A DNA stretch of 64,000 bases from Rhodomicrobium sp. R_RK_3 (GCF_002198715.1 NZ_MWLK01000013.1:62001-126000); one strand, 5' to 3'. Counted from the stretch's first letter, positions 1 to 9,763 are shown. The notes: generated by a model not told the origin, from the sequence alone. Translations and numbers: made by a program.

Positions 1-2
1 AG

Positions 3-323
3 ATCCAGCGCATGGTCAGCCAATTGCGCGGCGAGTTCCGGCTGCGCAACGCCCAGCGCGCCTTCGAGCGCGTCGAAAGTTTCCAGGCCGATCTGCAAAA
101 AGCGGTGCGCAACGAAGGGCTGCTCGACGGGCTGCACGGTTTCAACGACTGGGTGCAGAGCGAGCTGATGCAATTGACCTCCGAACTCGGCACGGCGTTT
201 TTCGGCCATCTGCACGAAACGGCCAGCCCCGAAATCGAGCCGACACCGACGCCGCCGCCGGGCATTTCGAACGGGGCGCAGTCTCAATCCAGCCAGTCCG
301 GCCAGATCCAGTCGCAAAGCTAG
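3..323 (+). CDS. C-terminal end of a possible alpha-E-type protein (partial)
   Basis: Only the last roughly 107 codons lie in the window. The frame is open to the left edge, so the Met at base 12 need not be the start. The helical part (leucine- and charge-rich, ending QLTSELGTAFFGH) resembles the last helices of alpha-E (DUF403) domains, which in the fused gene at 3943 end DLPQLSEAITRRYF. A low-complexity tail rich in Pro, Thr, Ser and Gln follows and looks disordered. The position, 93 bp before a transglutaminase-DUF2126 gene in an ATP-grasp/alpha-E locus, supports the assignment. The resemblance is by eye only, so the family is an inference. Confidence 0.45.
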   Translation: MQRMVSQLRGEFRLRNAQRAFERVESFQADLQKAVRNEGLLDGLHGFNDWVQSELMQLTSELGTAFFGHLHETASPEIEPTPTPPPGISNGAQSQSSQSGQIQSQS

Positions 324-416
324 CGGCGGCCTCGGCCAGGCGAGAAGAAAAACATCGCATTCTGCCTCGGGCATCGCTAAGGGGCGGCAAACGGGGCGGC
401 TTGCCAAGAGGGGCTC

Positions 417-3400
417 ATGACACTTCACGTCGCGCTGACGCATAAGACCGAATATCATTATGACCGGCTGACCGGCCTCGGGCCGCAGATCATCCGCCTG
501 CGTCCCGCCCCGCATTGCCGCACGCCGATCCTGAGCTATTCGCTGACCCTGTCGCCGAAAGAGCATTTCCTCAACTGGCAGCAGGATCCTTTCGGCAATT
601 ACCTCGCCCGGCTGATCGTGCCGAACAAGACGCGCGAATTCTCGGTGACGGTCGATCTCGTCGCCGACATGGCGGTCATCAACCCGTTCGATTTCTTCGT
701 CGATGATGCGGCGCGCGAATGGCCGTTCAAATATGATCCGGTGCTGAAGCAGGAGCTCGGGCCGTATCTGGAGCCCATCCCCACCGGCCCGCTGTTCAAG
801 GATTATCTCGCCGGGCTGAAGACCGCCTCGCCGACCTCGATCGACGTGCTGATCGAGCTGAACCGGCAGGTGCAGCAGGACGTGAAATATCTGATCCGCA
901 TGGAGCCGGGCGTGCAGACGCCGGACGAGACCTTGCAGCGCGGCGCCGGATCGTGCCGCGACAGCGGCTGGATGCTGGTGCAGATCCTGCGCCATTACGG
1001 CCTCGCCGCCCGCTTCGTCTCCGGCTACCTGATCCAGCTCCTGCCCGACGTGAAGCCGCTCGAAGGCCCGGCCGGTCCGACCTCCGATTTCACCGACCTG
1101 CACGCCTGGGCCGAAGTCTATTTGCCCGGCGCCGGCTGGGTCGGCCTCGACCCGACCTCCGGGCTGCTCGCCGGCGAAGGCCACATCCCGCTCGCGGCGA
1201 CGCCCAATCCGACCAGCGCCGCGCCGATCACCGGCGGCCATGACGAGGCCAAGGTCGAATTCGGCTTCGAGATGAAGGTGACGCGCATCGCCGAGTCGCC
1301 GCGCGTGACCAAGCCCTATAGCGAGGCGCAGTGGACGGCGATCAACACCGTCGGCCATCAGGTGGACGAGCGGCTGAAGGCGGGCGATGTGCGCCTGTCG
1401 ATGGGCGGCGAACCGACCTTCGTCTCCGTCGACGACATGGATGGCGGCGAATGGAACACCGCCGCCGTCGGCCCGACCAAGCGCCGCTATGCCGAGGATC
1501 TGGTGCGCCGCCTGCGCGATCGCTTCGCGCCGGGCGGGCTTTTGCACTATGGCCAGGGCAAATGGTATCCCGGCGAGCAATTGCCGCGCTGGGCCTTCGC
1601 CGTCTATTGGCGCGCCGATGGCGAACCGCTCTGGCAGGACGCCGCCCTCATCGACGACGAGATCACCGAGCAGAACGCCACCATCGAGGACGCCCAGCGT
1701 TTTGCCGAGACGCTGACGCAGTCGCTCGGCCTGCCGCTCGACAGCGCCATCCCGGCTTTCGAGGACCCGGCGCATTTCCTGCTGGTCGAGCAGAAGCTGC
1801 CGATGAATCTCGAAGCCAAGACCAACAAGCTCGAAGACCCCGCCGAGCGCGCCCGCCTGATCCGCGTCTTCGACCGCGGCATCGAGGAGCCGACCAGCTT
1901 CGTGCTGCCGATCCAGGTCTGGCAGGCTCAGGCGCGCGGCCGCCGCTGGGTGACGGAGCGCTGGGCCTTCCGGCGCGAAAAGCTGTTCCTGCTGCCGGGC
2001 GATTCGCCCGCCGGCTTCCGCCTGCCGCTCGGCGGTCTGCCCTATATTCCGCCGATCAACTATCCCCATATCGTCGCCGCGGACCCGATCGGCCAGCAGC
2101 AGGTTCCCCTGCCGCGCCGGCAAGTGCTGCTCATGAACCGCCGCGCCATCACGCTGGAAGCGCCGATCATGGAGCCCGCCAAGCCGGTCGAAGTCGTCGG
2201 CGCCGTGCGCACCGCGCTGACCGTCGAGCCGCGCGACGGCCACCTGACCGTGTTCATGCCGCCCCTGGAGGATGCCGAGGACTACGCCGCCCTCGTCGCC
2301 GCGCTGGAGGACACCGCCGCCGCGACCGGCCTCAAGGTGCATATCGAGGGCTATACGCCGCCCTTCGACAGCCGCCTGAACGTCATCAAGGTGACGCCCG
2401 ACCCCGGCGTGATCGAGGTCAACATCCAGCCCGCCAGCTCCTGGGACGAGGCCGTCGACATCACCACCGCGATCTATGAAGAGGCGCACAAGACCCGGCT
2501 CGGCACGGAAAAATTCATGCTCGACGGGCGCCATTCCGGCACCGGCGGCGGCAATCACATCGTGCTCGGCGGCCTCACCCCCGCCGACAGCCCCTTCCTG
2601 CGCCGCCCGGACCTGCTCGGCAGCCTGATCACCTTCTGGCAGCATCACCCCTCGCTCTCCTACCTGTTCTCGGGCCTCTTCATCGGCCCGACCAGCCAGG
2701 CCCCGCGCATCGACGAGGCGCGCCACGAGCACCTCTACGAGATGGAGATCGCCCTCGCCCAGGTGCCCGACCCGACCAAGGGTCACATCCCGCCCTGGCT
2801 GGTCGACCGGCTGTTCCGCAACCTGCTCGTCGACGTCACCGGCAACACCCACCGCGCCGAGATCTGCATCGACAAGCTCTATTCGCCCGATGGCCCGACC
2901 GGACGGCTCGGCCTCGTCGAGTTCCGCTCCTTCGAGATGCCGCCGCACGCGCAGATGAGCCTTGCCCAGCAATTGCTGCTGCGCGCCCTCGTCGCCCGCT
3001 TCTGGGAGCATCCCTATAAGGGCAAGCTGATCCGCTGGGGCACCGAGCTGCATGACCGCTTCATGCTGCCGCATTTCATCTGGCAGGACCTTCTGAGCGT
3101 CATCGAGGACGTGAAATCGGCCGGCTTCCCGATCGAGGCGGAATGGTTCGCGCCGCATTTCGAATTCCGCTTCCCACTTTACGGCATGGCCCATCATGGC
3201 GGCCTGGAACTGGAATTGCGGCAGGCGCTCGAGCCCTGGCATGTGCTCGGCGAGGAAGGCGTGATCGGCGGCACGGCCCGCTATGTGGACTCCTCGCTGG
3301 AGCGCGTGCAGGTCAAGGTCCAGCAGATGGTGCAGGACCGCTATGCGATAACCTGCAACGGACGCACGCTGCCGCTCACCTCCACCGGCACGCGCGGCGA

Positions 3401-3713
3401 GTTCGTCGCGGGCGTGCGTTTCCGCGCCTGGCAGCCGGCATCCGCCCTGCATCCGACCATCGCGCCGCACACGCCGCTGACCTTCGACGTGCTCGATACA
3501 TGGACCGGGCGCTCTATCGGGGGTTGCCGCTACCATGTAGCGCACTCCGGCGGACGCGCCTTCGACACATTCCCGATCAATGCCTATGAAGCCGAAAGCC
3601 GGCGGCTGACCCGGTTCGAAACCATCGGCCATAGTCCTGGCGCGATGCGGGTAGAGCCGGCAAAAATCAACCCGGAATACCCATTCACACTGGATATGCG
3701 CCTCGGCGGCTGA
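417..3713 (+). CDS. Transglutaminase-like protein fused to putative amidoligase (DUF2126)
   Basis: The 1098-residue protein begins with a transglutaminase N-terminal beta domain (about 1-100) and a transglutaminase-like core (about 150-260). The catalytic triad is visible as Cys180 (GSCRDSGW), His229 (DLHAWAEVY) and Asp245 (GLDPTSG). The remainder (about 300-1098) matches DUF2126, a family described as a putative glutamine-synthetase-like amidoligase. It contains [10 protein letters not shown] and the glycine-rich [16 protein letters not shown]. An AGAGGGG ribosome-binding site lies 5-6 bases before the ATG. There is no signal peptide, so it is probably cytoplasmic. Such fusions typically sit beside ATP-grasp, alpha-E and second transglutaminase genes, as here. 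The system is predicted to make or trim peptide tags, but its substrate is unknown. Confidence 0.9.
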   Translation: MTLHVALTHKTEYHYDRLTGLGPQIIRLRPAPHCRTPILSYSLTLSPKEHFLNWQQDPFGNYLARLIVPNKTREFSVTVDLVADMAVINPFDFFVDDAAREWPFKYDPVLKQELGPYLEPIPTGPLFKDYLAGLKTASPTSIDVLIELNRQVQQDVKYLIRMEPGVQTPDETLQRGAGSCRDSGWMLVQILRHYGLAARFVSGYLIQLLPDVKPLEGPAGPTSDFTDLHAWAEVYLPGAGWVGLDPTSGLLAGEGHIPLAATPNPTSAAPITGGHDEAKVEFGFEMKVTRIAESPRVTKPYSEAQWTAINTVGHQVDERLKAGDVRLSMGGEPTFVSVDDMDGGEWNTAAVGPTKRRYAEDLVRRLRDRFAPGGLLHYGQGKWYPGEQLPRWAFAVYWRADGEPLWQDAALIDDEITEQNATIEDAQRFAETLTQSLGLPLDSAIPAFEDPAHFLLVEQKLPMNLEAKTNKLEDPAERARLIRVFDRGIEEPTSFVLPIQVWQAQARGRRWVTERWAFRREKLFLLPGDSPAGFRLPLGGLPYIPPINYPHIVAADPIGQQQVPLPRRQVLLMNRRAITLEAPIMEPAKPVEVVGAVRTALTVEPRDGHLTVFMPPLEDAEDYAALVAALEDTAAATGLKVHIEGYTPPFDSRLNVIKVTPDPGVIEVNIQPASSWDEAVDITTAIYEEAHKTRLGTEKFMLDGRHSGTGGGNHIVLGGLTPADSPFLRRPDLLGSLITFWQHHPSLSYLFSGLFIGPTSQAPRIDEARHEHLYEMEIALAQVPDPTKGHIPPWLVDRLFRNLLVDVTGNTHRAEICIDKLYSPDGPTGRLGLVEFRSFEMPPHAQMSLAQQLLLRALVARFWEHPYKGKLIRWGTELHDRFMLPHFIWQDLLSVIEDVKSAGFPIEAEWFAPHFEFRFPLYGMAHHGGLELELRQALEPWHVLGEEGVIGGTARYVDSSLERVQVKVQQMVQDRYAITCNGRTLPLTSTGTRGEFVAGVRFRAWQPASALHPTIAPHTPLTFDVLDTWTGRSIGGCRYHVAHSGGRAFDTFPINAYEAESRRLTRFETIGHSPGAMRVEPAKINPEYPFTLDMRLGG

Positions 3714-3758
3714 TTCGGACGCTAGACATAGGAAAGTTGCAAATTGTCAACAAGTTTG

Positions 3759-3782
3759 CGCCTTGACCGCTCGGTCAAGGCG
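3759..3782 (+). terminator. Perfect hairpin after the DUF2126 gene
   Basis: CGCCTTGACC and GGTCAAGGCG form a perfect 10-bp stem around the tetraloop GCTC, 46 bases after the stop codon. No T-run follows, so it may act as a Rho-assisted terminator or a 3' stabiliser rather than a classical intrinsic terminator. Confidence 0.4.
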
Positions 3783-3844
3783 AGCCGTCTGGCGCCCCCT
3801 TGCCCCAGGTGCTATGATAAATTTACCGTAAGATTAGCGTGCAG

Positions 3845-3905
3845 TTCTCACATGTATTTGCTGGGGGTATCTGATCCTCGCTTCTTTCAGATACCTTCGT
3901 GAGAA
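3845..3905 (+). promoter_or_regulatory. Nested palindromes in the leader of the ATP-grasp/alpha-E gene
   Basis: Two perfect inverted repeats are nested. The outer pair is TTCTCAC (3845-3851) and GTGAGAA (3899-3905). The inner pair is GGTATCTGA (3866-3874) and TCAGATACC (3887-3895) around a 12-base loop. The structure ends 37 bases before the ATG at 3943, which itself lacks a good ribosome-binding site. It could be a folded 5' leader or an operator; the sequence does not decide between them. Confidence 0.4.
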
Positions 3906-3942
3906 GCGCTAGACGGACCAGCAACAGGGCGCTCCACACACT

Positions 3943-6504
3943 ATGACGACCATGATCGAAGGGATCGGCACGCCAAGCGGGGATCCATTCGCCGATTATG
4001 CTGCGGATGGACCGCGCTTCGATGAGATGCTGGACCCGCAAGGGAAGGTCCGGGCGCATTGGAAGCCCTTCACCGAGCGTTTCGCCGAATTCAATCCCGC
4101 CGAACAGACCGCCCGTTACGACAAGCTCCGCCGTCTGGTGCGCGAAAACGGCATCGCCCAGGAGCTGTTCGCCGAAGTCCACACCGCCGATGAGCCCTGG
4201 AAGATCGACCTGATCCCGCTCATCCTCTCCCCCGCCGAATGGCGGCATCTGGAGAAGGCGGTGATCCAGCGGGCCCGGCTCTATTCGCACATCCTGAACG
4301 ACACTTACGGCGACCAGACGCTGCTGCGGACCGGGCAAATCCCGCCGCAGCTCACGCTCGGCGATCCGGCATTCCTAAGGCCGATGAGCGGCGCGCCGCA
4401 GGGGCGCGGCCGACTGAATTTCTTCGCCGCCGACTTCACCCGCGATGCCGCCGGCAATTGGCGCATCCTCGACAATCACGCCGAAACCGTCGCCGGGGCG
4501 GGCTTCGCGCTCGCCAACCGCATCGTGCATTCGCATGTGTCGAGCGACCTCTTCCGCGACAGCCGGGCGCTGCGCCTCGCCCCCTATTTCAACGCCATGC
4601 ACGGCGAATTGCTCACCCGCGCCGGACGCGACGACGCCACCATCGCCCTCCTGACGCCCGGCGCGCATCACGAGGATTATTTCGGCCACGCTTATCTGGC
4701 CCGCTATTTCAGCTTCCTTCTAGTCGAGGGCGGCGACCTGCGCGTCGTCAGCAACCGCATTTATATGAAGACGCTGGAAGGCCTGCGCCCGATCGACCTC
4801 ATCATGCGCTGCGTCGCCGGCGCGCAGTCCGATCCCCTCCAGCTCGATCCGGGCGGCTATCTCGGCCCGGCCGGCTTCGTGCAGGCGCTGCGCGTCAATC
4901 CGGATCTCGCCGTCAACGCCATCGGCACCGCCGTCATCGAAAATCGCGGCCTGGGGCCGTTGCTGCCCGCCCTGTGCAGGGACGTGCTCGGCGAGGAGCT
5001 CGAAATCCCAGATCATACGCGCTGGTGGCTCGGCGATCCGGGCTCGCGCCAGCATGTGCTCGCCGGCTTGGAGAATTTCGCCATCCGCCGCGTCCAGGAG
5101 GGCACCGGCCGCCCCGGCCGCCCGCAGACCGTGCTGATGCCGTCGCAAATGTCGGCCGCCGAGCTGGACCGCCTGCGCCAGGAAATCGAGATTCACGGCT
5201 ATTGCTATGTCGCCGAGGAAAAATCCGAATTCGCCACCCTGCCCTCCTGGACGCCGGAGGGTTTGAGGCCGCAGGGCTACATCATGCGGCTCTACGCCAC
5301 CGAAGTTGACGGCGAATACCGCGTTATGCCCGGCGGCATCGCGCTCGACCTCGACACCCGCCAGGGCTATGCGCTCTACGAGCCGGAGGGCCGGTCGCGC
5401 GACGTGTGGGTCGCCTCGGACGCCGATGTGACCCAGCAGGTCAGCCGGCTGCGGCTGAGCCTCGACTCGCCGAAAATCAGCCGCGGCGGCACCGGCCTGC
5501 GCAGCCGCATCGCCGACAATCTGTTCTGGCTCGGCCGCTACGCCGAGCGCGCCGACTGGATCATGCGCCTCCTGCGCGGCGCGCTCAGCCGCCTCGACCC
5601 GGACCTTGCCGTCTACCAGCACCGCGACGTCGTCATCCGCGCGCTCGACGTGCCGCTGGCCAAGGACGAGGGCGTGCTCGCGCTGCAGCCGCAGAACGCC
5701 GCCATCGAACGGCGCGCCCGCTCGCTGCTGTCGGGGCGCGGCCGCTACGGCCTGGTGCGCACCCTCGACAACGTCCACAATGTCGCCAGCCTCATCCGCG
5801 ACCGGCTTTCGGTCGAGCTCTGGCGCACGCTGCAAACCTTCCAGACCTCGCCCGTCTGGTCCGGCGAAGCCGAGCCTGAAAGCCTCTCCGAAGCGCTGGA
5901 AGGGCTCGACCAGGGCATCGCCACGCTCGCCGCCTTCAACGGCATGGCGGCCGAGAACATGACCCGCAATTACGGCTGGACTTTCATGGAGATCGGCCGG
6001 CGCCTCGAGCGCGCCATCAACCTGTCGGAGCTGCTGGAGGCGCTCTTCAGCAATGCCGAGGGCGAGGCCGCCGAAGCCGCGGGCCTCACCTTCGCGCTGG
6101 AAGTCGCCGACAGCATCCTGACGTACCGCTCGCGCTATCTGTTCGCGCCGGTCCTGCCGCTGGTGCTCGATCTTTTGCTGGTCGATGAAACCAACCCGCG
6201 CAGCGTCGCGTTCCAGCTCCACGCCATCTCGCAGCATTTCGACGGCCTGCCGCTCTCACCGCAGCCCGCCCCGCAGAGCGAAGAGCGCAAGATGATCCTC
6301 GACCTCTTGACCAGGGTCCGCCTCGCCGACGTGCATGAGCTTTCCAAGGCCGGGCCGGACAAATCGCGTGATAAATTTAAGGCCTTGTTTACCCATATCG
6401 TGTCAGATCTGCCGCAACTCTCCGAAGCCATCACCCGGCGCTATTTCAACCTGACGGAAGATGAAATGAAGCGCATTTACCCGCGTGTTGGACCCCGCCC
6501 ATGA
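3943..6504 (+). CDS. Circularly permuted ATP-grasp / alpha-E fusion protein
   Basis: The 853-residue protein joins two units that are separate genes in many bacteria. Residues about 60-515 form a circularly permuted type 2 ATP-grasp domain (DUF404/DUF407), with DNHAETVAGAGFALANR and ALCRDVLGEELEIP. Residues about 519-845 form an alpha-E domain (DUF403), opening RIADNLFWLGRYAERADW and ending DLPQLSEAITRRYF. ATP-grasp enzymes of this kind are predicted to make amide bonds in peptides, and the alpha-E helix bundle is an uncharacterised partner. The stop codon overlaps the next transglutaminase start as ATGA, which implies translational coupling. The start is uncertain: a second in-frame ATG lies at 3952 and no strong ribosome-binding site is seen. 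Substrate and product are unknown. Confidence 0.9.
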   Translation: MTTMIEGIGTPSGDPFADYAADGPRFDEMLDPQGKVRAHWKPFTERFAEFNPAEQTARYDKLRRLVRENGIAQELFAEVHTADEPWKIDLIPLILSPAEWRHLEKAVIQRARLYSHILNDTYGDQTLLRTGQIPPQLTLGDPAFLRPMSGAPQGRGRLNFFAADFTRDAAGNWRILDNHAETVAGAGFALANRIVHSHVSSDLFRDSRALRLAPYFNAMHGELLTRAGRDDATIALLTPGAHHEDYFGHAYLARYFSFLLVEGGDLRVVSNRIYMKTLEGLRPIDLIMRCVAGAQSDPLQLDPGGYLGPAGFVQALRVNPDLAVNAIGTAVIENRGLGPLLPALCRDVLGEELEIPDHTRWWLGDPGSRQHVLAGLENFAIRRVQEGTGRPGRPQTVLMPSQMSAAELDRLRQEIEIHGYCYVAEEKSEFATLPSWTPEGLRPQGYIMRLYATEVDGEYRVMPGGIALDLDTRQGYALYEPEGRSRDVWVASDADVTQQVSRLRLSLDSPKISRGGTGLRSRIADNLFWLGRYAERADWIMRLLRGALSRLDPDLAVYQHRDVVIRALDVPLAKDEGVLALQPQNAAIERRARSLLSGRGRYGLVRTLDNVHNVASLIRDRLSVELWRTLQTFQTSPVWSGEAEPESLSEALEGLDQGIATLAAFNGMAAENMTRNYGWTFMEIGRRLERAINLSELLEALFSNAEGEAAEAAGLTFALEVADSILTYRSRYLFAPVLPLVLDLLLVDETNPRSVAFQLHAISQHFDGLPLSPQPAPQSEERKMILDLLTRVRLADVHELSKAGPDKSRDKFKALFTHIVSDLPQLSEAITRRYFNLTEDEMKRIYPRVGPRP

Positions 6505-7388
6505 TTTTTGAGGTCAGCCACAAGACCGTCTACCACTACACGGCTCCTGTCGCGCAGGCCCATCACCTCGTCCACCTCGCCCCGCGCCCGCATCCGCGCC
6601 AGCGCGTCGTCCGGCACACGCTGCTGGTCGAGCCGGTGCCCGCCTCACGCAGCGACTTCACCGACTATTTCGGCAACCCGGCCTCGACGCTCTCCATCGA
6701 GAGCAACCACACCGAACTCCTGATCCATTCGCGCTGCGTCGTCGACGTCGTGGCGCCCAAACCGATCGACGTGAAAGCGTCGGAGCCCTGGGACCGCGTC
6801 GCCGCGAGCCTCGCCCCGGCGCGCAAGAGCTACGACATCGAGGTCGCGCAATATCTGATGCCGTCGCATCACACCACGATCACGCCGCGCCTGATCGCCT
6901 TCGCCGAGCCGTTCTTCCCGCCCGGCCGCCCGATTTTGGAATGCGCGCGCGACTTGACCAATGCCATCTATACCGGCTTTGCCTATGACAACGCCGCCAC
7001 CGACATCGCCACCACCATCGAGGAGGTGCTCAGCATCCGGCGCGGCGTTTGCCAGGATTTTGCCCATCTGCTGATCGGCGCCATGCGCGCCTACGGGCTG
7101 CCGGCGCGCTATGTCAGCGGGTATCTGTTGACCTATCCGGCGCCCGGCAAGGAGAAGCTGGTCGGCGCGGATGCCTCGCACGCCTGGGTCTCGGTCTGGG
7201 CTCCCCAGATCGGCTGGGTGGATTTCGACCCGACCAACAATCTGATCCCGCGCGACGAGCACATCACCATCGCCTATGGCCGGGATTTTCAGGATGTGAG
7301 CCCCGTGACCGGCGTGCTGCTCGGCGGCGGCAAGCACAAGATCGACGTCGCGGTCGATGTGACGCCGGCGCTGACGGCGGCGCGGTAG
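6501..7388 (+). CDS. Transglutaminase family protein
   Basis: The 295-residue cysteine-protease-fold protein begins with a transglutaminase N-terminal beta domain (YHYTAPVAQAHHLVHLAPRP). The core follows with Cys184 (RRGVCQDFAHL), His227 (ASHAWVSVW) and Asp243 (DFDPTNN), so the catalytic triad is complete. The start overlaps the stop of the ATP-grasp/alpha-E gene by four bases, so the two products are probably made together. In this family set the small transglutaminase is predicted to act as a peptidase or amide-forming enzyme on the product of the ATP-grasp ligase. That role is inference from gene context. No signal peptide is seen. Confidence 0.92.
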   Translation: MIFEVSHKTVYHYTAPVAQAHHLVHLAPRPHPRQRVVRHTLLVEPVPASRSDFTDYFGNPASTLSIESNHTELLIHSRCVVDVVAPKPIDVKASEPWDRVAASLAPARKSYDIEVAQYLMPSHHTTITPRLIAFAEPFFPPGRPILECARDLTNAIYTGFAYDNAATDIATTIEEVLSIRRGVCQDFAHLLIGAMRAYGLPARYVSGYLLTYPAPGKEKLVGADASHAWVSVWAPQIGWVDFDPTNNLIPRDEHITIAYGRDFQDVSPVTGVLLGGGKHKIDVAVDVTPALTAAR

Positions 7389-7418
7389 GTCGGACTCCGT
7401 CAGCCCGTCAGTCGTGTC

Positions 7419-7500
7419 GTCATTCCCGCGAAGGCGGGAATCCAGCATCCTTGAGGAGCCGCCGTGGACGCGGCTGGATTCCCGCCTTCGCGGGAATGAC
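7419..7500. repeat. Paired palindromic intergenic element, copy 1 (27-bp inverted arms)
   Basis: A perfect 27-bp inverted repeat (7419-7445 and 7474-7500) flanks a 28-bp spacer. Each arm contains CCCGCGAAGGCGGG, itself a small hairpin. It lies between convergent genes (transglutaminase and DUF1036). A second copy with the same core is at 30472-30579. It resembles REP/BIME-type elements common in alphaproteobacterial intergenic DNA. Confidence 0.85.
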
Positions 7501-7602
7501 AAAAAGTGGATGCATCGCCCTGACATTTGAAGCGATGCATGGCCACGAAGGCAGCAGGGTCCATGCAGGCGGGGACCGGTCACGCCCGGCCCCCGCGCCA
7601 GC

Positions 7603-7959
7603 TCAAGGCGTGAAGGTCAGCGTCCAGCCGTCGCTGTCGCCGACATCGAGTTCACGGAAGCCGACCCGCTGCAGCGCCGTGGTTCCGATGCCGTCGCAGA
7701 TGTTGAAGGCGTCGGTCGGATGCACGAATGTCGGAAACTCGCCCTCCCACCGCGCGCCGTCATCGGCTTCGGCAAAGAAGTACCAGAAGCGGTTGACGTC
7801 GCTGAGATCATTGGCAAAGACCAGCGAGCACGCCCCCGGGTTGACCGGAAACCAGCCGATATTTTGCCACTCGCCGCCTTCGCCGCCGCAAACCTCGGGG
7901 CTGAAGAAGGAAAACGCCGTCCAGATCCGCACGGGATAGGAATTGCAGAATGTCAGCAT
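7603..7959 (-). CDS. DUF1036 domain protein
   Basis: This 118-residue protein matches DUF1036, a small domain found in alphaproteobacteria and cyanobacteria. It shows the family pattern of an opening LTFCNSYPVRIWTAF, a central GWFPVNPGACSLVF and a tyrosine/tryptophan-rich NRFWYFFAEAD. Three cysteines (in TFCNS, EVCGG and GACSL) plus one in FNICDG could form disulphides, but no signal peptide is visible from this start. The function of the family is not established. A GGGGAG ribosome-binding site overlaps the end of the small ORF just upstream (7963-8163), and only three bases separate the two genes, so they are probably co-translated. Confidence 0.85.
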   Translation of the reverse strand: MLTFCNSYPVRIWTAFSFFSPEVCGGEGGEWQNIGWFPVNPGACSLVFANDLSDVNRFWYFFAEADDGARWEGEFPTFVHPTDAFNICDGIGTTALQRVGFRELDVGDSDGWTLTFTP

Positions 7960-7962
7960 GGC

Positions 7963-8163
7963 TCATTCTCCCCGCGCCGGTTGGCCAGGACGGCGCCTGA
8001 CGGCCGGTTTTCCGGCACGCGCGGCGGTCTCCGAGGAAGGCGGCACCGACGCCTGGTATCCGGGGGTCTGCAGCGTGTGCCCGGCCTTGCGGCCGGTCCC
8101 GGAAAGATCGCCGCGCGCGACGGGCTTGGGCGTAACGCCCTCGATACCTTTGGGATCTGGCAT
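7963..8163 (-). CDS. Small hypothetical protein upstream of and coupled to DUF1036
   Basis: A 66-codon reading frame starts at an ATG preceded by GAGGTG at a normal distance, and stops three bases before the DUF1036 start. The product begins MPDPKGIEGVTPKPVARG and is rich in Pro, Gly, Arg and Lys. It contains one Tyr, no Cys and no predicted helix core or membrane segment, so it looks disordered and basic. I recognise no family. The support is the ribosome-binding site, the tight spacing and the fact that it would supply translation through the DUF1036 start. A longer in-frame extension upstream exists but lacks such a signal. Confidence 0.5.
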   Translation of the reverse strand: MPDPKGIEGVTPKPVARGDLSGTGRKAGHTLQTPGYQASVPPSSETAARAGKPAVRRRPGQPARGE

Positions 8164-8383
8164 AAAACACCTCGCTCTAAGGCCAAGATGCGACGAGGCC
8201 AAAAGCCAACTGGCACTGCGTTCGCAATGTCTGACCGCTAAAAATAACGCCGCTTGCGCAGCAACCTTAAAGTAACCGACTGGTTCTAAGTATGGGACGA
8301 GCATTGACAGCGGGCAGGATAAATCACCCGCGTAAATCCAATGCTAATACTTGATATAAATCTGTGCAAGTCTACTCGATGGA

Positions 8384-9763
8384 TCAATCCGGAATCGGGA
8401 TCGCCGAAGCGAACACATTTTCCGGATCGTAGCGGCGCTTGACGGCGCGCAGGCGCGAGGCGTTGCCGCCATAGGACAGCGCAAGCTGCTCGCCATCCTC
8501 GGGCGTCAGCAAATTAGGGTAGCCGCCCGGCAGGGCATAGCGGGCGAGCGCGGCGGACAAATCCGACGCCCATTCGCGGTGGCGGCTGCCGTCATCGCCG
8601 GCGCTCCGGTCCCAGGCCGCCACGATCTCAACGAGGATATGCCGGCGGCGCAGGCCGAAGGCGGTCGCATCCGCCGCCACCCGCGTGCCGGCGCCGTGGA
8701 AATGATGCATCGCCACCACCGAGAAAGGCGATGTCCGCGCGGCGCCCGCCGCCGCGATGGCGGCAGCGACGCCGGGCGTGAGGTCGGCGAGCCAGCGCGT
8801 CCGCAACGCGTAATGGCGGCCGTTCGATACCTGGTCGTCGAACATGCCGATCAAACCGGTGCAGCTCATCGGGCCGATCTGCGTGAACAGCGGAGTGCCG
8901 AGCTTCTGCAGCCGCTCGATATGGGCCTGGCCGCGTCCCGCCTCGCCGCTCCAGCACGGCGCGATGAAAATAGCCGGGCTGCCGTCCGGCGCCGAAATCA
9001 TGCCCGAGGCGGCCGAGAATTCGTCCGGCGCGAGGGCCATGATTTCAGCGTAACCGCGCAGCACCCTTGGCGCCTGGCTCCATGGGAACAGGATAACCCC
9101 GGCCAGCAGCTCGGCCACGGGGTGCAGGCGGATCTTCATCGAGACGACGACGCCGAAATTGCCGCCGCCGCCGCGCAGCGCCCAAAACAGCTCCGTGTTC
9201 TGCAGCGCGTCGGCGATCACCAGCCGGCCGTCGGCGAGCACGATCTCGGCGCCGAGCAGATTGTCGAGCGCAAGGCCGAAACGCGGCGTCAGCGCACCAT
9301 AGCCGCCGCCCAGCAGATAGCCCGCCATGCCGATGCCGCTGGAATTGCCCGTGACGGCGGCAAGACCGTGCGCGCCCGCCGCCATGCTGAGATCGCGCGC
9401 CGTCGCCCCGCCCGCAACGGTCGCAACTCTAGCCGCGGCATCCACGCTCACGCCGCGCATGGCCGAGAGGTCGAGCACCAGCCCGCCATCGCGAAGCGCC
9501 CGCCCGGCCCAGTCATGCCCGCCGCCGCGCGCCGACAGAGGGATGCCATGCGCCTGGGCGGCGGTGACGGCGTTCTGCACATCGGCGGGCGTCCGGCAGG
9601 GGACGACCAGCGCCGGTTCATGCGTCACCGCGCCGTTCCAGATCGCGCAGGCCTCGGCATAGCTGTCGCCGCCGGGCTCGAAAACCGTGCTGCCGCCCGC
9701 CTTGATGCCGTCGCGAAGCGCCCGAATCCGACCCGCCCGCAGCGCAGGCAACTTCCCGTGCAT
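8384..9763 (-). CDS. FAD-binding oxidoreductase (berberine-bridge/oxygen oxidoreductase type)
   Basis: This 459-residue flavoprotein belongs to the FAD_binding_4 plus BBE family. The FAD domain includes LSARGGGHDWAGRAL, whose His is the usual covalent flavin attachment site, and GIGMAGYLLGGGYG. The second covalent site, a cysteine in true berberine bridge enzymes, appears replaced (TGNSSGIG), suggesting single attachment. The C-terminus has the BBE segment ending RRYDPENVFASA. I chose the ATG at 9763 because GGAGAGG precedes it; an in-frame ATG 16 codons upstream lacks this. The substrate is likely a sugar, alcohol or small aromatic compound and cannot be told from sequence. No signal peptide is evident. 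Confidence 0.9.
   Translation of the reverse strand: MHGKLPALRAGRIRALRDGIKAGGSTVFEPGGDSYAEACAIWNGAVTHEPALVVPCRTPADVQNAVTAAQAHGIPLSARGGGHDWAGRALRDGGLVLDLSAMRGVSVDAAARVATVAGGATARDLSMAAGAHGLAAVTGNSSGIGMAGYLLGGGYGALTPRFGLALDNLLGAEIVLADGRLVIADALQNTELFWALRGGGGNFGVVVSMKIRLHPVAELLAGVILFPWSQAPRVLRGYAEIMALAPDEFSAASGMISAPDGSPAIFIAPCWSGEAGRGQAHIERLQKLGTPLFTQIGPMSCTGLIGMFDDQVSNGRHYALRTRWLADLTPGVAAAIAAAGAARTSPFSVVAMHHFHGAGTRVAADATAFGLRRRHILVEIVAAWDRSAGDDGSRHREWASDLSAALARYALPGGYPNLLTPEDGEQLALSYGGNASRLRAVKRRYDPENVFASAIPIPD

Noticed and set aside
4720-6237. Open frame of 505 codons opposite the ATP-grasp/alpha-E gene
   Set aside because: Antisense of a gene with clear domains; no start signal or recognised motif.
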